Positions 16,263 through 25,291 of a DNA stretch of 54,421 bases are shown here, in pieces. The notes beneath the pieces were generated by a model, which saw only the letters and a list, made by a program, of their open reading frames with translations, had not been told where the DNA came from and ran no database searches. The position numbers and the translations under genes were made by a program. How positions within the stretch are numbered: the stretch's first letter is position 1; each line of letters begins with the position of its first letter. Origin of the DNA: Hyalangium versicolor (GTDB lineage: Bacteria > Myxococcota > Myxococcia > Myxococcales > Myxococcaceae); NCBI RefSeq assembly GCF_020103695.1, contig NZ_JAHXBF010000050.1, forward strand, positions 1-54,421, read 5' to 3'.

Positions 16263-16377
16263 ACAATACCTGCGGTGTCGTGTTCACATCAGGACCCCTG
16301 GAACCGCGCACGATTTCCCCTCGCGCGCGGTTTCCTTGATGGTTCGCAGGCTGTTTTCCCCCCTCTCTGGAGAACCC

Positions 16378-16605
16378 ATGGCCCGCACGAGCGCCAAGAC
16401 CACGACCCCCTCCGACAAGGAGACCGGGAAGGCTCCCAACACCACCCCCAGCACGGCGGCCCCGGCCCCGGCGCGCACCGGCCCGGCGCATGAGCAGATC
16501 GCCCGCCGCGCCTATGAAATCTTCCTCGCGCGCGGCGGCCAGCCCGGCAACCCCGAGCACGACTGGCATCAGGCCGAGCGCGAACTGGCTCTCGGCCGGC
16601 AGTAG
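16378..16605 (+). CDS. DUF2934 family protein
   Basis: A 75-residue protein beginning MARTSAK. The first half is low-complexity Thr/Pro/Ala. The second half (about 37-72) has ARRAYEIFLARGGQPG, then DWHQAERELAL, the signature of the DUF2934 family, a short helical domain common in proteobacteria and myxobacteria with no known activity. GGAGA lies six bases upstream. It ends six bases before the convergent MetE-like gene. Confidence 0.75.
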   Translation: MARTSAKTTTPSDKETGKAPNTTPSTAAPAPARTGPAHEQIARRAYEIFLARGGQPGNPEHDWHQAERELALGRQ

Positions 16606-16611
16606 CCGCCG

Positions 16612-17697
16612 TCAGATGACGTAGAACTCCGGACCGCGCTCGGTGTCGAGCGTCTCGTGCAGGCGCCGCTGCGCGGTCCGCAGCTCCCCGAGGATCCGCT
16701 CCGCATCCTGCACCGAGCGCATGGCCAGTCCGCAGGCGGGCGTGAGCAGCATGTGGGCCAGCACCTGGGTGAAGCTGCGGTTCTTGGGCAGCGCCGCCTT
16801 GAGTGAGGCCTCCACCGAGTCGGACAGTTCCCCTACGTCATACGTCGAAGTGAGATCCGTGGGGACGATGCCCAGGCTCAGTGTCGAGCCCGAGGCCAGG
16901 AAACGCGCCAGCGCGTCGGTCTCCTCGAGCATCGCATCCAGGGACAGGCGCACGTCCAGGGACAGCACGTCCGGCTGCACGTCCAGCAGCGCGCCCCAGT
17001 CCGTGTTGCCGCAGCAGTGGATGCCCACCAGGGCGCCCTCGCGCTGCAGCGCCAGCACGAGGAGCTTCAGCTCCTGGAGTGCCAACAGGTGCCGGGTCTG
17101 GGTGCGCTGGAAGGCGTAGAGCCCTGGCTCATCGAGGAAGAAGAGCGGCGTGGTGCCGGTGCGCCGCAGCGCCTTCACCATGGCCAGCGAGCGCGCCATC
17201 ACCAGCCGGTACAGGGCCTTGTCCAGGCCGGGCACCTCCAGCGTGGGAGTCCCCTCGCGGGTGCGCGCCACCGAGAGCACGGTGAAGGGGCCGGCGATCT
17301 GCGCCTTGGTCAGCGCCAGCTTGCGGTTCTCCACCTCCCACAGGAAGGGGCGCCACGCGCGGCAGCCCTCGGGCGTGGGCTCGAAGGCATCGAGCTGCCC
17401 GGAGGCCAGCGCCTCATCCAGCCGCTTCTCGAAGGCCTGGCGGCCGGCTTCCCACTGCGCCAGGTCCACCGTGCAGATGCCATCCTCGTCGAAGCTCAGG
17501 CCCGGCAGGCCCTCGATGGCCGAGGGGATCATGAACTCGGAGGGGTGGCGCAGCGGCAACTGGGGAAGAAAGGGGATGTCCAGCGCCAGAGCGGCCTGGA
17601 GCCCCATCTCCACTTGCGTATGCGGCATGCTCCCGATGCCCGTGCTGGCGCAGGAGGGGAGGAGCTGAACGGCACGGCGAATGATCGGCGCGCTCAT
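16612..17697 (-). CDS. MetE catalytic-core-like protein (cobalamin-independent methionine synthase family)
   Basis: A 361-residue TIM-barrel protein of the UROD/MetE superfamily. It has the MetE-like zinc site H227-x-C229 (GIHCCGNTDW) and a late Cys in TPACGLAMR (about residue 320), matching the third MetE ligand region. GIGSMPH lies at about 20-26 and FFLDEPGLY at 186-194. It is half the length of E. coli MetE and lacks the N-terminal folate barrel, like the core-MetE group that uses methyl donors other than methyl-tetrahydrofolate polyglutamate. It lies 12 bases after metH in the same operon, so a role in methionine synthesis or methyl transfer is likely. The methyl donor is unknown. Confidence 0.75.
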   Translation of the reverse strand: MSAPIIRRAVQLLPSCASTGIGSMPHTQVEMGLQAALALDIPFLPQLPLRHPSEFMIPSAIEGLPGLSFDEDGICTVDLAQWEAGRQAFEKRLDEALASGQLDAFEPTPEGCRAWRPFLWEVENRKLALTKAQIAGPFTVLSVARTREGTPTLEVPGLDKALYRLVMARSLAMVKALRRTGTTPLFFLDEPGLYAFQRTQTRHLLALQELKLLVLALQREGALVGIHCCGNTDWGALLDVQPDVLSLDVRLSLDAMLEETDALARFLASGSTLSLGIVPTDLTSTYDVGELSDSVEASLKAALPKNRSFTQVLAHMLLTPACGLAMRSVQDAERILGELRTAQRRLHETLDTERGPEFYVI

Positions 17698-17709
17698 AGG
17701 TCTCGCACT

Positions 17710-20700
17710 CTATGTCACCGAGAAGTAGTGCGCCTGAGGATGATGGAAGACGACGGCGGACACCGAGGCCTCCGGCTCCATCATGCAGCCATCTGTCAGC
17801 TGCACGCCGATCTCCTCTGGACGCAGTGCGGCGAAGAGGATCGACTGGTCCTCCAGCCTGGGGCACGCCGGGTAGCCGAAGGAGTAGCGCTTGCCCTCGT
17901 ACTCGGCGCGGAAGCGCTCCAGCATGGTGATGTCCGGCTTGTCCGGGAAGCCCCACATGTTGCGCAGTTGGGTGTGCAGCAGCTCCGCGTAGGCCTCGGC
18001 CGTCTCCAGCGCCAGCGCCTGCACGGCGTGCATCTTGAGAAACTCGCCCTTGGCCTTGAACTCCTCGGACACCTCGCGGATGCCCCTGCCCGCCGTGGTG
18101 ACGAACATGGCCAGGTGGTCCCTCGGCACGCCTCCGTCCAGTGGCAGCACGTAGTCCGCCAGGCACAGGCCGTCCTCCTTCTCCTGGCGGGGGAACTCGA
18201 ACACGGCGGCCTGCGCTCCGGTGAGCCCGTCGAAGAGCAGCACGCGGTTGCCGTCGCTGCCGGCCTTGAAGAACTGGAAGACGGCGCGCGCCTGCATCAC
18301 CCCGCCGCGCAGGAAGTCCTTGATGCCCTCGACGGCCTCCTTCAGCTCCAGCGCCTTGCGGCCCTCCTCCGTCTTGGCCAGCTCCGCCTCGGCCGGAGTG
18401 CCCAGCGCGCGAGACGCCGTGCGCAGGCCCAGGTGCCGCCCGTACAGCATGACGGGGTTGATGAACTTCCAGATGTGGTCCAGCGGCGTGTTCGTCAGCA
18501 CGTGCCGCTCGTAGTCTGGCGCGGGAGGCACCTTCTCCAGGATGGAGACTTCCTTGCTGCGCTTGGAGTTCGCCACCGGGGCGGCGGCCTTGGGGCGCTC
18601 CTTCACCTCCTGGGCGAGCTTCAGGCGGCGCGCGGCCAGCTCCTCCTTGAGCTTCTCGTGGGAGGACGGGTTGACGATCTGCTTGGCCAGCTCCAGCCCG
18701 GTCATCGCGTCCTGCGCGTAGGCCACGGTGCCCTGGTACGCGGGGGCGATCTGCCGATCCACGAAATTGCGGCTGAGCGCCGCGCCGCCCACGAGGATGG
18801 GCAGATCCACGCCCGCGCGCTTCAAGTCTTCCGCGGTGGCCACCATCTGGTGCGCGCTCTTCACCAGCAAGCCGGACAGGCCGAGGATGTCCGGATGGTG
18901 CTCCTTCACCGCGAGCACGAGCTGCTCGGGCGGCACCTTGATGCCCAGGTTCACCACCTGGAAGCCGTTGTTGGCGAAGATGATCTCCACCAGGTTCTTG
19001 CCAATGTCGTGCACGTCGCCCTTCACCGTGGCGAGCACCACCTTGCCGCGCGAGGCCGCCTGCCCCTTGCTCATCTTCGGCTCCAGGTGGGTCACCGCGG
19101 CCTTCATGGACTCGGCGCTCTGGAGCACCTCCGCGACGATCAGCTCGTTGGCGCCGAAGAGCCGCCCCACCTCGTCCATGCCCTTCATCAGCGGGCCGTT
19201 GATGATCTCCAGCGGCGGGTACTTCTCCATCGCCAGGTCCAGATCGGCGAAGAGGCCGTCACGCGTGCCCTCGATGATGTAGCGCTGCAGCCGCTCTTCG
19301 AGCGGAAGCGAGCTGGTGGCCGCCTTCTGCACCTTGCGCTCGCGGAAGTGCGCGGCGAAGGGCGTCAAGGGATCCGCGCCCCGGTTGTAGAGGAGATCCT
19401 CGGAGAGCTTGCGCTCCTCGGCGGGCAGCGACGGGTAGCGCTCGAGCTTCTCCGAGTTCACCAGCGCCATGTCCAGACCGGCCTGGACGCAGTGGTAGAG
19501 GAACACGGAGTTGAGCACCTCGCGGCCGGCGGTGGGCAGGCCGAAGGACACGTTGGAGATGCCCAGCACTGTCTTGCACTTGGGGAAGCGCTGCTTGATG
19601 AGGCGCACGCCCTCGATGGTCTCCACCGCGCTGCCCGTGTACTGCACGTCGCCCGAGGCGCACGGGAACACCAGCGGATCGAAATAGAGATCCTCAGCCT
19701 TCATCCCGTACTTCTGCGTGAGCAGCTCGAAGGAGCGCTCGGCCACCTCGAGCTTGCGCTGGCGGTTGACGGCCATGCCCTTCTCGTCGATGCAGCCCAC
19801 CACGAGCGCCGCGCCGAACTTGCGAGCCAGGGGCACCACCTTCTCGAAGCGCTCCTCGCCATCCTCCAGGTTGACCGAGTTGATGATGGCCTTGCCCTGG
19901 CTGTACGTGAGCGCCATGGCGATGACCTTCTCGTCCGTCGAGTCGATCATCAACGGCACGCGCACCTTCTTGACGACCACTTCCAGGAACTGGCGCATGT
20001 CGTCCAGCTCGTCGCGGTCCGGGTTGGCCAGACACACGTCGATGACCTGGGCGCCGCGCTTCACCTGGGCGCGGGCGACCTCCGTGGCGTCGTCAATCTT
20101 CCCGGCGACGATGAGCTCCTTGAACTTCTTGCTGCCGATGACATTGGTGCGCTCGCCGACGATGAGGGGACGCTCGTCATCCTTGACCTCCAGGTAGTCC
20201 ACGCCGGACAGCGTGGAGCGAGGCAGCACCGTGGAGCTGCGCGGCTTGAGCCCCTTCACCGCGTCCGCGATGGCGCGGATGTGACCCATCTGCGTGCCGC
20301 AACAGCCGCCCACCACATTGAGCCACCCGTGCTCGCAGAAGCGCCGCAGCGAGCGGGCCAGCATCTCCGGCGTCTCCAGATAGTGCCCGTTCTCGTCCGG
20401 CAGGCCCGCGTTGGGCACGCAGGACACCGCGAAGGAGCTCATGCTGGACAGCGAGCGGAGATGGTCCGTCATGAACTCGGGACCGGTGGCGCAGTTGAGG
20501 CCCAGGTAGAGCAACTCCACGTGCTCCAGGGACGCGGCCAGGCTCTCCACGGACTGGCCCGCGAGCATGGTGCCCATGGGCTCGATGGTGCCGGACACCG
20601 CCACGGGGATGGCCCAGCCCAACTTCCGGAACGCGCGCTGGATGCCCAGCAGGGCCGCCTTGATGTTGCGCGTGTCCTGGCATGTCTCCACCAGCAGGTA

Positions 20701-21222
20701 GTCCGAGCCGCCGATGGTGAGGCCCTCGGCCTGCACCGCGAAGTGCTCCACCAGTTCGTCGAAGGTGATGCCGCCCGTCACCGAGATGGCCTTGGTGGTG
20801 GGGCCGATGGAGCCCGCCACCCAGCGCATCCGCCCGTCCTTCGCCTCGGCCTCCTCGGCCGCCTTGCGCGCCACCCGTGAGGCCGCGGCGTTGATCTCCA
20901 GCGCCTTGTGCCCCAGACCGAACTCATTGAGCACCAGCGGTGTGCCGCCGAAGCTGTCCGTCTCCGTCACGTCCGCGCCCGCGGCGAAGTAGTCCGCGTG
21001 GATCTTCTCGATGACGTCCGGCCGGGTGAGGACCAGGTGCTCGTTGCAGCCCTCGTACTCGGCGCCGCCAAAGTCCGCGGCCTTGAGATCCCGTGCCTGG
21101 ATGAGCGTGCCCATGGCACCGTCCAGCACAAGGATGCGCTCGCGCATGGCGGAGCGAAGGGCCTCGACACGGCGGCCGTTTTCACCGGAGGGCGGCGGCA
21201 GGGGGGCAGGCAGGTGGCTCAT
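17710..21222 (-). CDS. metH: Cobalamin-dependent methionine synthase MetH
   Basis: A 1170-residue enzyme that transfers a methyl group from 5-methyl-tetrahydrofolate to homocysteine. Domains in order: homocysteine-binding barrel with zinc ligands C244, C307 and C308 (LNCATG, GGCCGT); pterin-binding domain from GERTNVIGS (356-364); cap and B12 domain with DVHDIGKN 736-743, where His 738 is the cobalt ligand; and an activation domain near the end (RYSFGYPACP, then HPQAHYFSV) that binds S-adenosylmethionine. All four modules are present. The ATG at 21222 overlaps the upstream stop as ATGA; the longer open frame to 21654 lies antisense-free but inside the upstream gene and is not used. Confidence 0.95.
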   Translation of the reverse strand: MSHLPAPLPPPSGENGRRVEALRSAMRERILVLDGAMGTLIQARDLKAADFGGAEYEGCNEHLVLTRPDVIEKIHADYFAAGADVTETDSFGGTPLVLNEFGLGHKALEINAAASRVARKAAEEAEAKDGRMRWVAGSIGPTTKAISVTGGITFDELVEHFAVQAEGLTIGGSDYLLVETCQDTRNIKAALLGIQRAFRKLGWAIPVAVSGTIEPMGTMLAGQSVESLAASLEHVELLYLGLNCATGPEFMTDHLRSLSSMSSFAVSCVPNAGLPDENGHYLETPEMLARSLRRFCEHGWLNVVGGCCGTQMGHIRAIADAVKGLKPRSSTVLPRSTLSGVDYLEVKDDERPLIVGERTNVIGSKKFKELIVAGKIDDATEVARAQVKRGAQVIDVCLANPDRDELDDMRQFLEVVVKKVRVPLMIDSTDEKVIAMALTYSQGKAIINSVNLEDGEERFEKVVPLARKFGAALVVGCIDEKGMAVNRQRKLEVAERSFELLTQKYGMKAEDLYFDPLVFPCASGDVQYTGSAVETIEGVRLIKQRFPKCKTVLGISNVSFGLPTAGREVLNSVFLYHCVQAGLDMALVNSEKLERYPSLPAEERKLSEDLLYNRGADPLTPFAAHFRERKVQKAATSSLPLEERLQRYIIEGTRDGLFADLDLAMEKYPPLEIINGPLMKGMDEVGRLFGANELIVAEVLQSAESMKAAVTHLEPKMSKGQAASRGKVVLATVKGDVHDIGKNLVEIIFANNGFQVVNLGIKVPPEQLVLAVKEHHPDILGLSGLLVKSAHQMVATAEDLKRAGVDLPILVGGAALSRNFVDRQIAPAYQGTVAYAQDAMTGLELAKQIVNPSSHEKLKEELAARRLKLAQEVKERPKAAAPVANSKRSKEVSILEKVPPAPDYERHVLTNTPLDHIWKFINPVMLYGRHLGLRTASRALGTPAEAELAKTEEGRKALELKEAVEGIKDFLRGGVMQARAVFQFFKAGSDGNRVLLFDGLTGAQAAVFEFPRQEKEDGLCLADYVLPLDGGVPRDHLAMFVTTAGRGIREVSEEFKAKGEFLKMHAVQALALETAEAYAELLHTQLRNMWGFPDKPDITMLERFRAEYEGKRYSFGYPACPRLEDQSILFAALRPEEIGVQLTDGCMMEPEASVSAVVFHHPQAHYFSVT

Positions 21223-22115
21223 ACGGGTTTGACTCCGGTGAGGAGGAAGACACGGAACGGACTGGCTCCATCTCTCGCGTGGGCCTCGCGGGTGATGGAT
21301 TGGAAACCGGCCTCTTCGAGCGCCGCTTCGAGGAACTCGGGCGCGAAGCCCAGATGCTTGTGGCCCAGCCGCTCGAGCACCCAGCGCTCTTCGTGCGGCA
21401 TCAACTCCAGCACCACCACCTTGCCGCCCGGCTTGAGCAGCCGCGCGGCCTCCGTCAGCACCGCCGCGGGAGACTCCACGTGGTGCAGGCTCTGCGAGAT
21501 GACGACGAGATCCCTTTCCCCGCTCGGCAGGGAGAGGCGGTGCAGGTCCTCGCACAGGAACTGGATGTTGGTGCGGCCCTCGCGAGCGGCACGCGCCTTG
21601 GCCTGCTGGAGCGTCTCGGGGTTCTGATCGATGGCCCAGACGCGGCGGGCCCAACGGGAGATGGCCACGGACAGCGTGCCCGTGCCACAGCCGAAATCCG
21701 CCACATCCAGCGGCGGCAGCAGCGACGCGAGCGCCCCGGCCCAGAGGAACCAGGACTGGCCGGGCTCCAGCAGGCGCTCGTTGAGGGCCTGGCGATCCTC
21801 TCGTGCGCGCAGCAAGTCCTTCAGCCGCGCCGAGTCTCCGGCCTCATCATCTGCCTCCTGGGCGAGGCGGATCAGCGGCCAGCGCGCATCCTCTCCATCC
21901 AGAGCGAGCGAGTAGTAGCTGTAGCCGGCCTGCCGCTCCTCGCGGATGAGCCCCAGCCCCTTGAGCTTGCCGAGGTGATGGGACACGGAGGATTGGGCGA
22001 CGCCCACCAGGGACACGAGCTCCGTCACGTTCAGCGGGGCCTGCGCCACGAGGCGAAGGATCCGCAGCCGTGTCGCATCGCCAAGGACGCGAAAGGACTG
22101 GGAGAGCGTGTCCAT
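21219..22115 (-). CDS. ArsR-type regulator fused to a SAM-dependent methyltransferase
   Basis: A 298-residue protein. Residues 1-80 are an ArsR/SmtB winged helix (LGDATRLRILRLVA, then VAQSSVSHHLGKLKGLGLI) without the usual metal-site cysteines. Residues about 130-270 are a class I methyltransferase with motif I VADFGCGTG and a post-I acidic IDQNP. First gene of the metH operon, overlapping metH by ATGA. The arrangement fits a regulator that reads SAM or S-adenosylhomocysteine, like the ArsR-family SahR regulators known to control the SAM cycle in some Proteobacteria. Whether the methyltransferase half is catalytic or only a sensor is open. Confidence 0.85.
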   Translation of the reverse strand: MDTLSQSFRVLGDATRLRILRLVAQAPLNVTELVSLVGVAQSSVSHHLGKLKGLGLIREERQAGYSYYSLALDGEDARWPLIRLAQEADDEAGDSARLKDLLRAREDRQALNERLLEPGQSWFLWAGALASLLPPLDVADFGCGTGTLSVAISRWARRVWAIDQNPETLQQAKARAAREGRTNIQFLCEDLHRLSLPSGERDLVVISQSLHHVESPAAVLTEAARLLKPGGKVVVLELMPHEERWVLERLGHKHLGFAPEFLEAALEEAGFQSITREAHARDGASPFRVFLLTGVKPV

Positions 22116-22123
22116 ATCGGTGC

Positions 22124-22139
22124 ATCAACATATGTCGAT
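22124..22139. promoter_or_regulatory. 16-bp near-palindrome, candidate operator of the metH operon
   Basis: ATCAACATATGTCGAT is a palindrome with a single mismatched pair and a perfect ACATATGT core. It lies 9-24 bases before the start of the ArsR-methyltransferase gene, where a bound ArsR dimer would block transcription or translation start. It is also within 100 bases of the divergent patatin gene. Binding is inferred. Confidence 0.5.
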
Positions 22140-22213
22140 TCCCGAGGCATGGCCAAGCGCTTTCCCGACGCATTGCGTTGCCCCCCTGGTCGCTCCTCGT
22201 CTATGTGGGCGCC

Positions 22214-23083
22214 ATGCCCTCTCCCACCCTGTTCCAACACCTCGAAGGCAAGCGCATCGGGCTCGTCCTCTCGGCGGGCTACTTCGGCTTCTATGGGCAC
22301 ACCGGCTTCCTCAAGGGGCTGACGGCCGCAGGCATCAAACCGGCGGCCTACGCCGGCACGTCCGCGGGCGGCATGGTCGCGGCATTCGCCGCGGCGGACA
22401 TGCCCATCCCGAAGCTGGAAGAATTGATGCTGAAGCAGACGCGGAAGAACTTCTGGGATCCGGATCCGATTGGCGCGGTGAAGGAGGTGCGGCGCGGGCA
22501 CGGCTTCACGGGGCTGCTCAAGGGCGAGCGCTTCCGCAAGCTGCTGGAGGACTACCTGCCGGTGCCAACCTTCGAGGATCTGCCCCACCCGCTGCTGCTG
22601 GTGGCGGCGAACCTCACGGAGGGAACGCACGAGGTGTTCACCTCGGGAGAGTTGGCGCCGCGCGTCCACGCCACGTGCGCGTACCCGGGATTGTTCCGGG
22701 CGGTCCCCATCGACAACAGCCACTACTGGGATGGCGGGCTGGTGGACAAGGCGCCGGCACTGGCACTGAGTGAGAGCGCCATCGGCAAGGACCTGGATGC
22801 GATCCTGGTGCACTTCCTGCCCAGCCGGACGCGCAAGGTGCTGGGCGGCCCACTGGTATACGCGCAGGGATTGGCGACGGCCTCGGCAGCGCTGCGGCAC
22901 GATCACTTCCGCCTGCAGTTGAGCATCCTCGAGTCGCGGAAGGTGCCTGTGTACGTCGTCACCTCGAACCTGCCGCCGGTGACTCCCACCACGCTGGAGC
23001 GCGGCTTCGATGCGCTCGATCAGGCGCGGCTCTCCGCGGAGCGCGCGCTGGCACGGCCTCCTCAGCGTTTCGAGGAGGCTTGA
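22214..23083 (+). CDS. Patatin-like phospholipase/esterase
   Basis: A 289-residue serine hydrolase of the patatin family, which cleaves acyl esters of lipids. The nucleophile Ser 50 sits in GTSAGG and the catalytic Asp 173 in DGG, with a Gly-rich oxyanion region near LSAGYFGFYGHTG. The ATG at 22214 gives this standard N-terminus; an upstream frame continues to 22070 but would overlap the divergent regulator. No signal peptide, so cytoplasmic or secreted by another route. Separate promoter likely, in the 98-base gap shared with the metH operon. Confidence 0.85.
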   Translation: MPSPTLFQHLEGKRIGLVLSAGYFGFYGHTGFLKGLTAAGIKPAAYAGTSAGGMVAAFAAADMPIPKLEELMLKQTRKNFWDPDPIGAVKEVRRGHGFTGLLKGERFRKLLEDYLPVPTFEDLPHPLLLVAANLTEGTHEVFTSGELAPRVHATCAYPGLFRAVPIDNSHYWDGGLVDKAPALALSESAIGKDLDAILVHFLPSRTRKVLGGPLVYAQGLATASAALRHDHFRLQLSILESRKVPVYVVTSNLPPVTPTTLERGFDALDQARLSAERALARPPQRFEEA

Positions 23084-23237
23084 AACGGGAACCCGGCACG
23101 GCGACCGGACGAGGACCGGTTTGGACCTGAGAAGAGTACGGCATCATTACCCCTACCCCATGACGCCAACCGCTCTCGGCTCATCTCTCGGCAGGCAGGG
23201 GGCTCACTCCCACGCTGGCAGCCACACAGGAGGAGCC

Positions 23238-23663
23238 ATGAAGCACGTGCTCGTGCTGTTGCTATGTTCTCTTTTGCCGGGCTGCGCACTCTTCCGGCGG
23301 CCACCACGCCCTGTCCATGCCCCTCCTGAGGAAGCGGCTCAGGTCCAGTTTCCCCTGGGACTTCCAGAGCAGGAGCGGCAAATCATCCGTGGCAACATTC
23401 TCAGAGCCGTCCAACTTGCCATGGATGACTTCCTGCCCTGGGACACCCGGCCTCACGAGGGAGCCAGCCCATTAGAGCTCTGCCTGTACCGGCGCGAAGC
23501 CTATGACGCGATCACGGCTCCAGGCCCCGAAGGCATCATCTTCGTCAGTATCGTTCCCAGCCCTCACGAATGTGACTTCGGCTCTGCCCCTGTCCTCGAC
23601 CTGGGCGCCACCTACGCAATTGATGTACGCGGGTGGCGCATCCTGGCCATTCAAGGGCAGTAA
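23238..23663 (+). CDS. Small lipoprotein
   Basis: A 141-residue protein with AGGAGG just upstream and a lipoprotein signal ending LLPGC, so lipidation at Cys 16 is predicted. After a Pro-rich spacer (about 20-35) there is a folded part with two Cys (LELCLYRRE and PHECDFG) that could form a disulfide, and strands EGIIFVSIV and YAIDVRGWRIL. It resembles myxobacterial lipoproteins of unknown role. Lower G+C than the flanks at places. No partner is evident. Confidence 0.65.
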   Translation: MKHVLVLLLCSLLPGCALFRRPPRPVHAPPEEAAQVQFPLGLPEQERQIIRGNILRAVQLAMDDFLPWDTRPHEGASPLELCLYRREAYDAITAPGPEGIIFVSIVPSPHECDFGSAPVLDLGATYAIDVRGWRILAIQGQ

Positions 23664-23713
23664 CCCATCCAAAGCGCGGGCGGACAGCACGCGCTGGGGA
23701 TGCGCGTCAGAAA

Positions 23714-24595
23714 TTACAGCGTGGCGAACTGGCCCTGGTTCTCCTCAGCCATCAGCTCGGCGAGGGCGGCCTTGAGCTTGTCCTTGGCGCGGATCTCCAG
23801 CTGGCGGGCGCGCTCACGCGAGAAACCGAAGTGCTCGCCCAGCTCGCTGAGGGTCATCTCCGAGTCACCCATGATGCGCTGCTCGATGATGAAGCGCTCG
23901 CGGGGATCCAGCCGCTGCAGGGCCTGGCGGACGCGGGTGCGGGTGATGTCGGCCTCCTGACGGTCGGCCACCTCATCCACCTGGGAGACGCCCTCGGACT
24001 CCACGAAGTCCAGGTGCGTGGAGTCACCCTCCTCGCCGATGGGGGCGTCGAGCGACAAGTCGCGACCGCCCATGCGCTGCTCCATCTCGCGCACGTCCGT
24101 GGCCTTGACGTTCAGCTTGCGAGCAATCTCCTCGGCGTCGACGATGTTGCCCTCGCCCCCAAGCTTCTCCAGCTCACGGCGGGTGCGAGCCAGCGCGAAG
24201 AACAGCTTGCGCTGAGCCTGGGTCGTGCCGAGCTTCACCAGCGACCAGGACTTGAGGATGTAGTTCTGGATGTAAGCGCGGATCCACCACACCGCGTAGG
24301 AGATGAGGCGGATGCCCTTGTCGGGGTCGAACTTCTGCACGGCCTTCATCAGACCGATGTTGGCCTCCTGGATGAGGTCGCTCACCTTGATGCCGTAGGA
24401 GCGGTACTCGTAGGAAACCTTCACGGCGAAGCGGAGGTTGGCCGTCACCAGCTGGTGGCCCGCCTGGTAGTCGCCCTGGCGGAAGCGCCGCGCCAGCTCC
24501 TGCTCCTGCTGCACGGTGAGCAGCGGGTACTTGCTGATCTCGGCGAGGTAGGTGGAGAGGGAGTCAGGGGAGGACAGGGAAGAGGTGGCCTGCAT
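23714..24595 (-). CDS. RpoH-like (sigma-32 group) sigma factor
   Basis: A 293-residue sigma-70 family protein of the RpoH/SigB-SigC type that in myxobacteria governs stress or development genes. Region 1.2/2 begins SLSTYLAEISKYPLLT; region 2.2-2.4 has DLIQEANIGLMKAVQKFDP and SYAVWWIRAYIQNYIL; the RpoH-type box contains TTQAQRKLFF (Q-R/K-K-L-F-F-x-L). Region 4.2 is MTLSELGEHFGFSRERARQLE. A close paralogue with the same WWIRAY and QRKLFF elements lies at 40186. GGATTC leads the start codon and no strong ribosome-binding site is seen. Single gene, own promoter presumably in 24596-24780. Confidence 0.9.
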   Translation of the reverse strand: MQATSSLSSPDSLSTYLAEISKYPLLTVQQEQELARRFRQGDYQAGHQLVTANLRFAVKVSYEYRSYGIKVSDLIQEANIGLMKAVQKFDPDKGIRLISYAVWWIRAYIQNYILKSWSLVKLGTTQAQRKLFFALARTRRELEKLGGEGNIVDAEEIARKLNVKATDVREMEQRMGGRDLSLDAPIGEEGDSTHLDFVESEGVSQVDEVADRQEADITRTRVRQALQRLDPRERFIIEQRIMGDSEMTLSELGEHFGFSRERARQLEIRAKDKLKAALAELMAEENQGQFATL

Positions 24596-24967
24596 GGTGA
24601 ATCCTCGGGGGCAAGGAGTGCTGGGAACTGCGCCGGAACCGCGTGCCCTTTCCCTTAAGCAAGGCGGAAGCCAACGCCCGAGTTCAGCCCAGCCCTAGGA
24701 ATTACAGCCACTTGCAAGCAAACCCGTGCATGATTAGGGAGGAAAGGGAGTAAGTTTTTCAGGCCTGCCCCCTAGGCCCTGTTGCACGAATTCCGGTGTG
24801 GTGATGTCGTAGGATCAGCGCAAGGCTGAAATCCTGGGGCTACTGAGCGGGCTTACGTCCCTGGCCCCACATGAACGCTCAGCCTGGGCTGCCTGAACGT
24901 TCAGACAACCCCATCGGTGCAAACTGGCCTGTAGGAGAGCTCCGGTGCCGTGCTGTGCACCCTCACC
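24596..24967. other. Gene-free gap with a possible IS end
   Basis: A 372-base gap. The left half should hold the promoter of the leftward sigma factor; several AT-richer blocks occur (24710-24760). At 24775-24787 the sequence GGCCCTGTTGCAC resembles the outer end of several IS5- and IS6-like elements. It is followed by a short open stretch (24813-24893, no start codon, preceded in frame by a TAG) that may be a decayed coding remnant. No second end or target duplication was found. Confidence 0.3.
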
Positions 24968-25291
24968 TCAGAGAACCGGGATCCGCCGGAGCCAGTACCC
25001 TGGGCGGCGGCGAACATGCGCAACCGCCAGAACGATTATCCGTTCCTCGACCACAAGGTAGGGCAGCGCAAACGGAAACCGTCTCATAAGGAAGCGCCGG
25101 ATACCCAATGATTCTGTGCGGGCCCCGGGCCAGAGAGGCCATGAGCGAGGAGACTCCGTGAGCATCCCCAGGGCACGGCCAAGTTCAGCGAAGAACTCAG
25201 CCCCGAGACCGCTGAGTTGCACTTCGTACCACTCGACGGCCGCGTCCACTTCCTTGTCCGCCGCTGGATGAAACTCGACGTGGACCTTCAA
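24968..25291 (-). CDS. ParE/RelE-family toxin
   Basis: A 107-residue protein of the ParE/RelE fold: FHPAADKEVDAAVEWYE near the N-terminus, a leucine-rich helix, then WPLWPG, RRFLMRRFPFALPYLV and IIVLAVAHVRRRPGYW, the usual ParE beta-sheet with C-terminal HxRR-type residues. The TTG at 25291 overlaps the stop of the antitoxin as TTGA; a start further upstream would lie within the antitoxin. ParE toxins poison gyrase and RelE toxins cut mRNA; which applies is unknown. Cotranscribed with 25288-25518. Confidence 0.8.
   Translation of the reverse strand: MKVHVEFHPAADKEVDAAVEWYEVQLSGLGAEFFAELGRALGMLTESPRSWPLWPGARTESLGIRRFLMRRFPFALPYLVVEERIIVLAVAHVRRRPGYWLRRIPVL

Noticed and set aside
17017..20880. 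1287-codon open frame on the plus strand opposite metH
   Set aside because: It is a shadow of metH caused by high G+C and codon bias, made of His/Leu/Arg/Gln-rich low-complexity sequence with no domain.
21223..21654. N-terminal extension of metH into the upstream gene
   Set aside because: The ATGA overlap and the homology start of MetH favour 21222; the extension lies over the methyltransferase in another frame.
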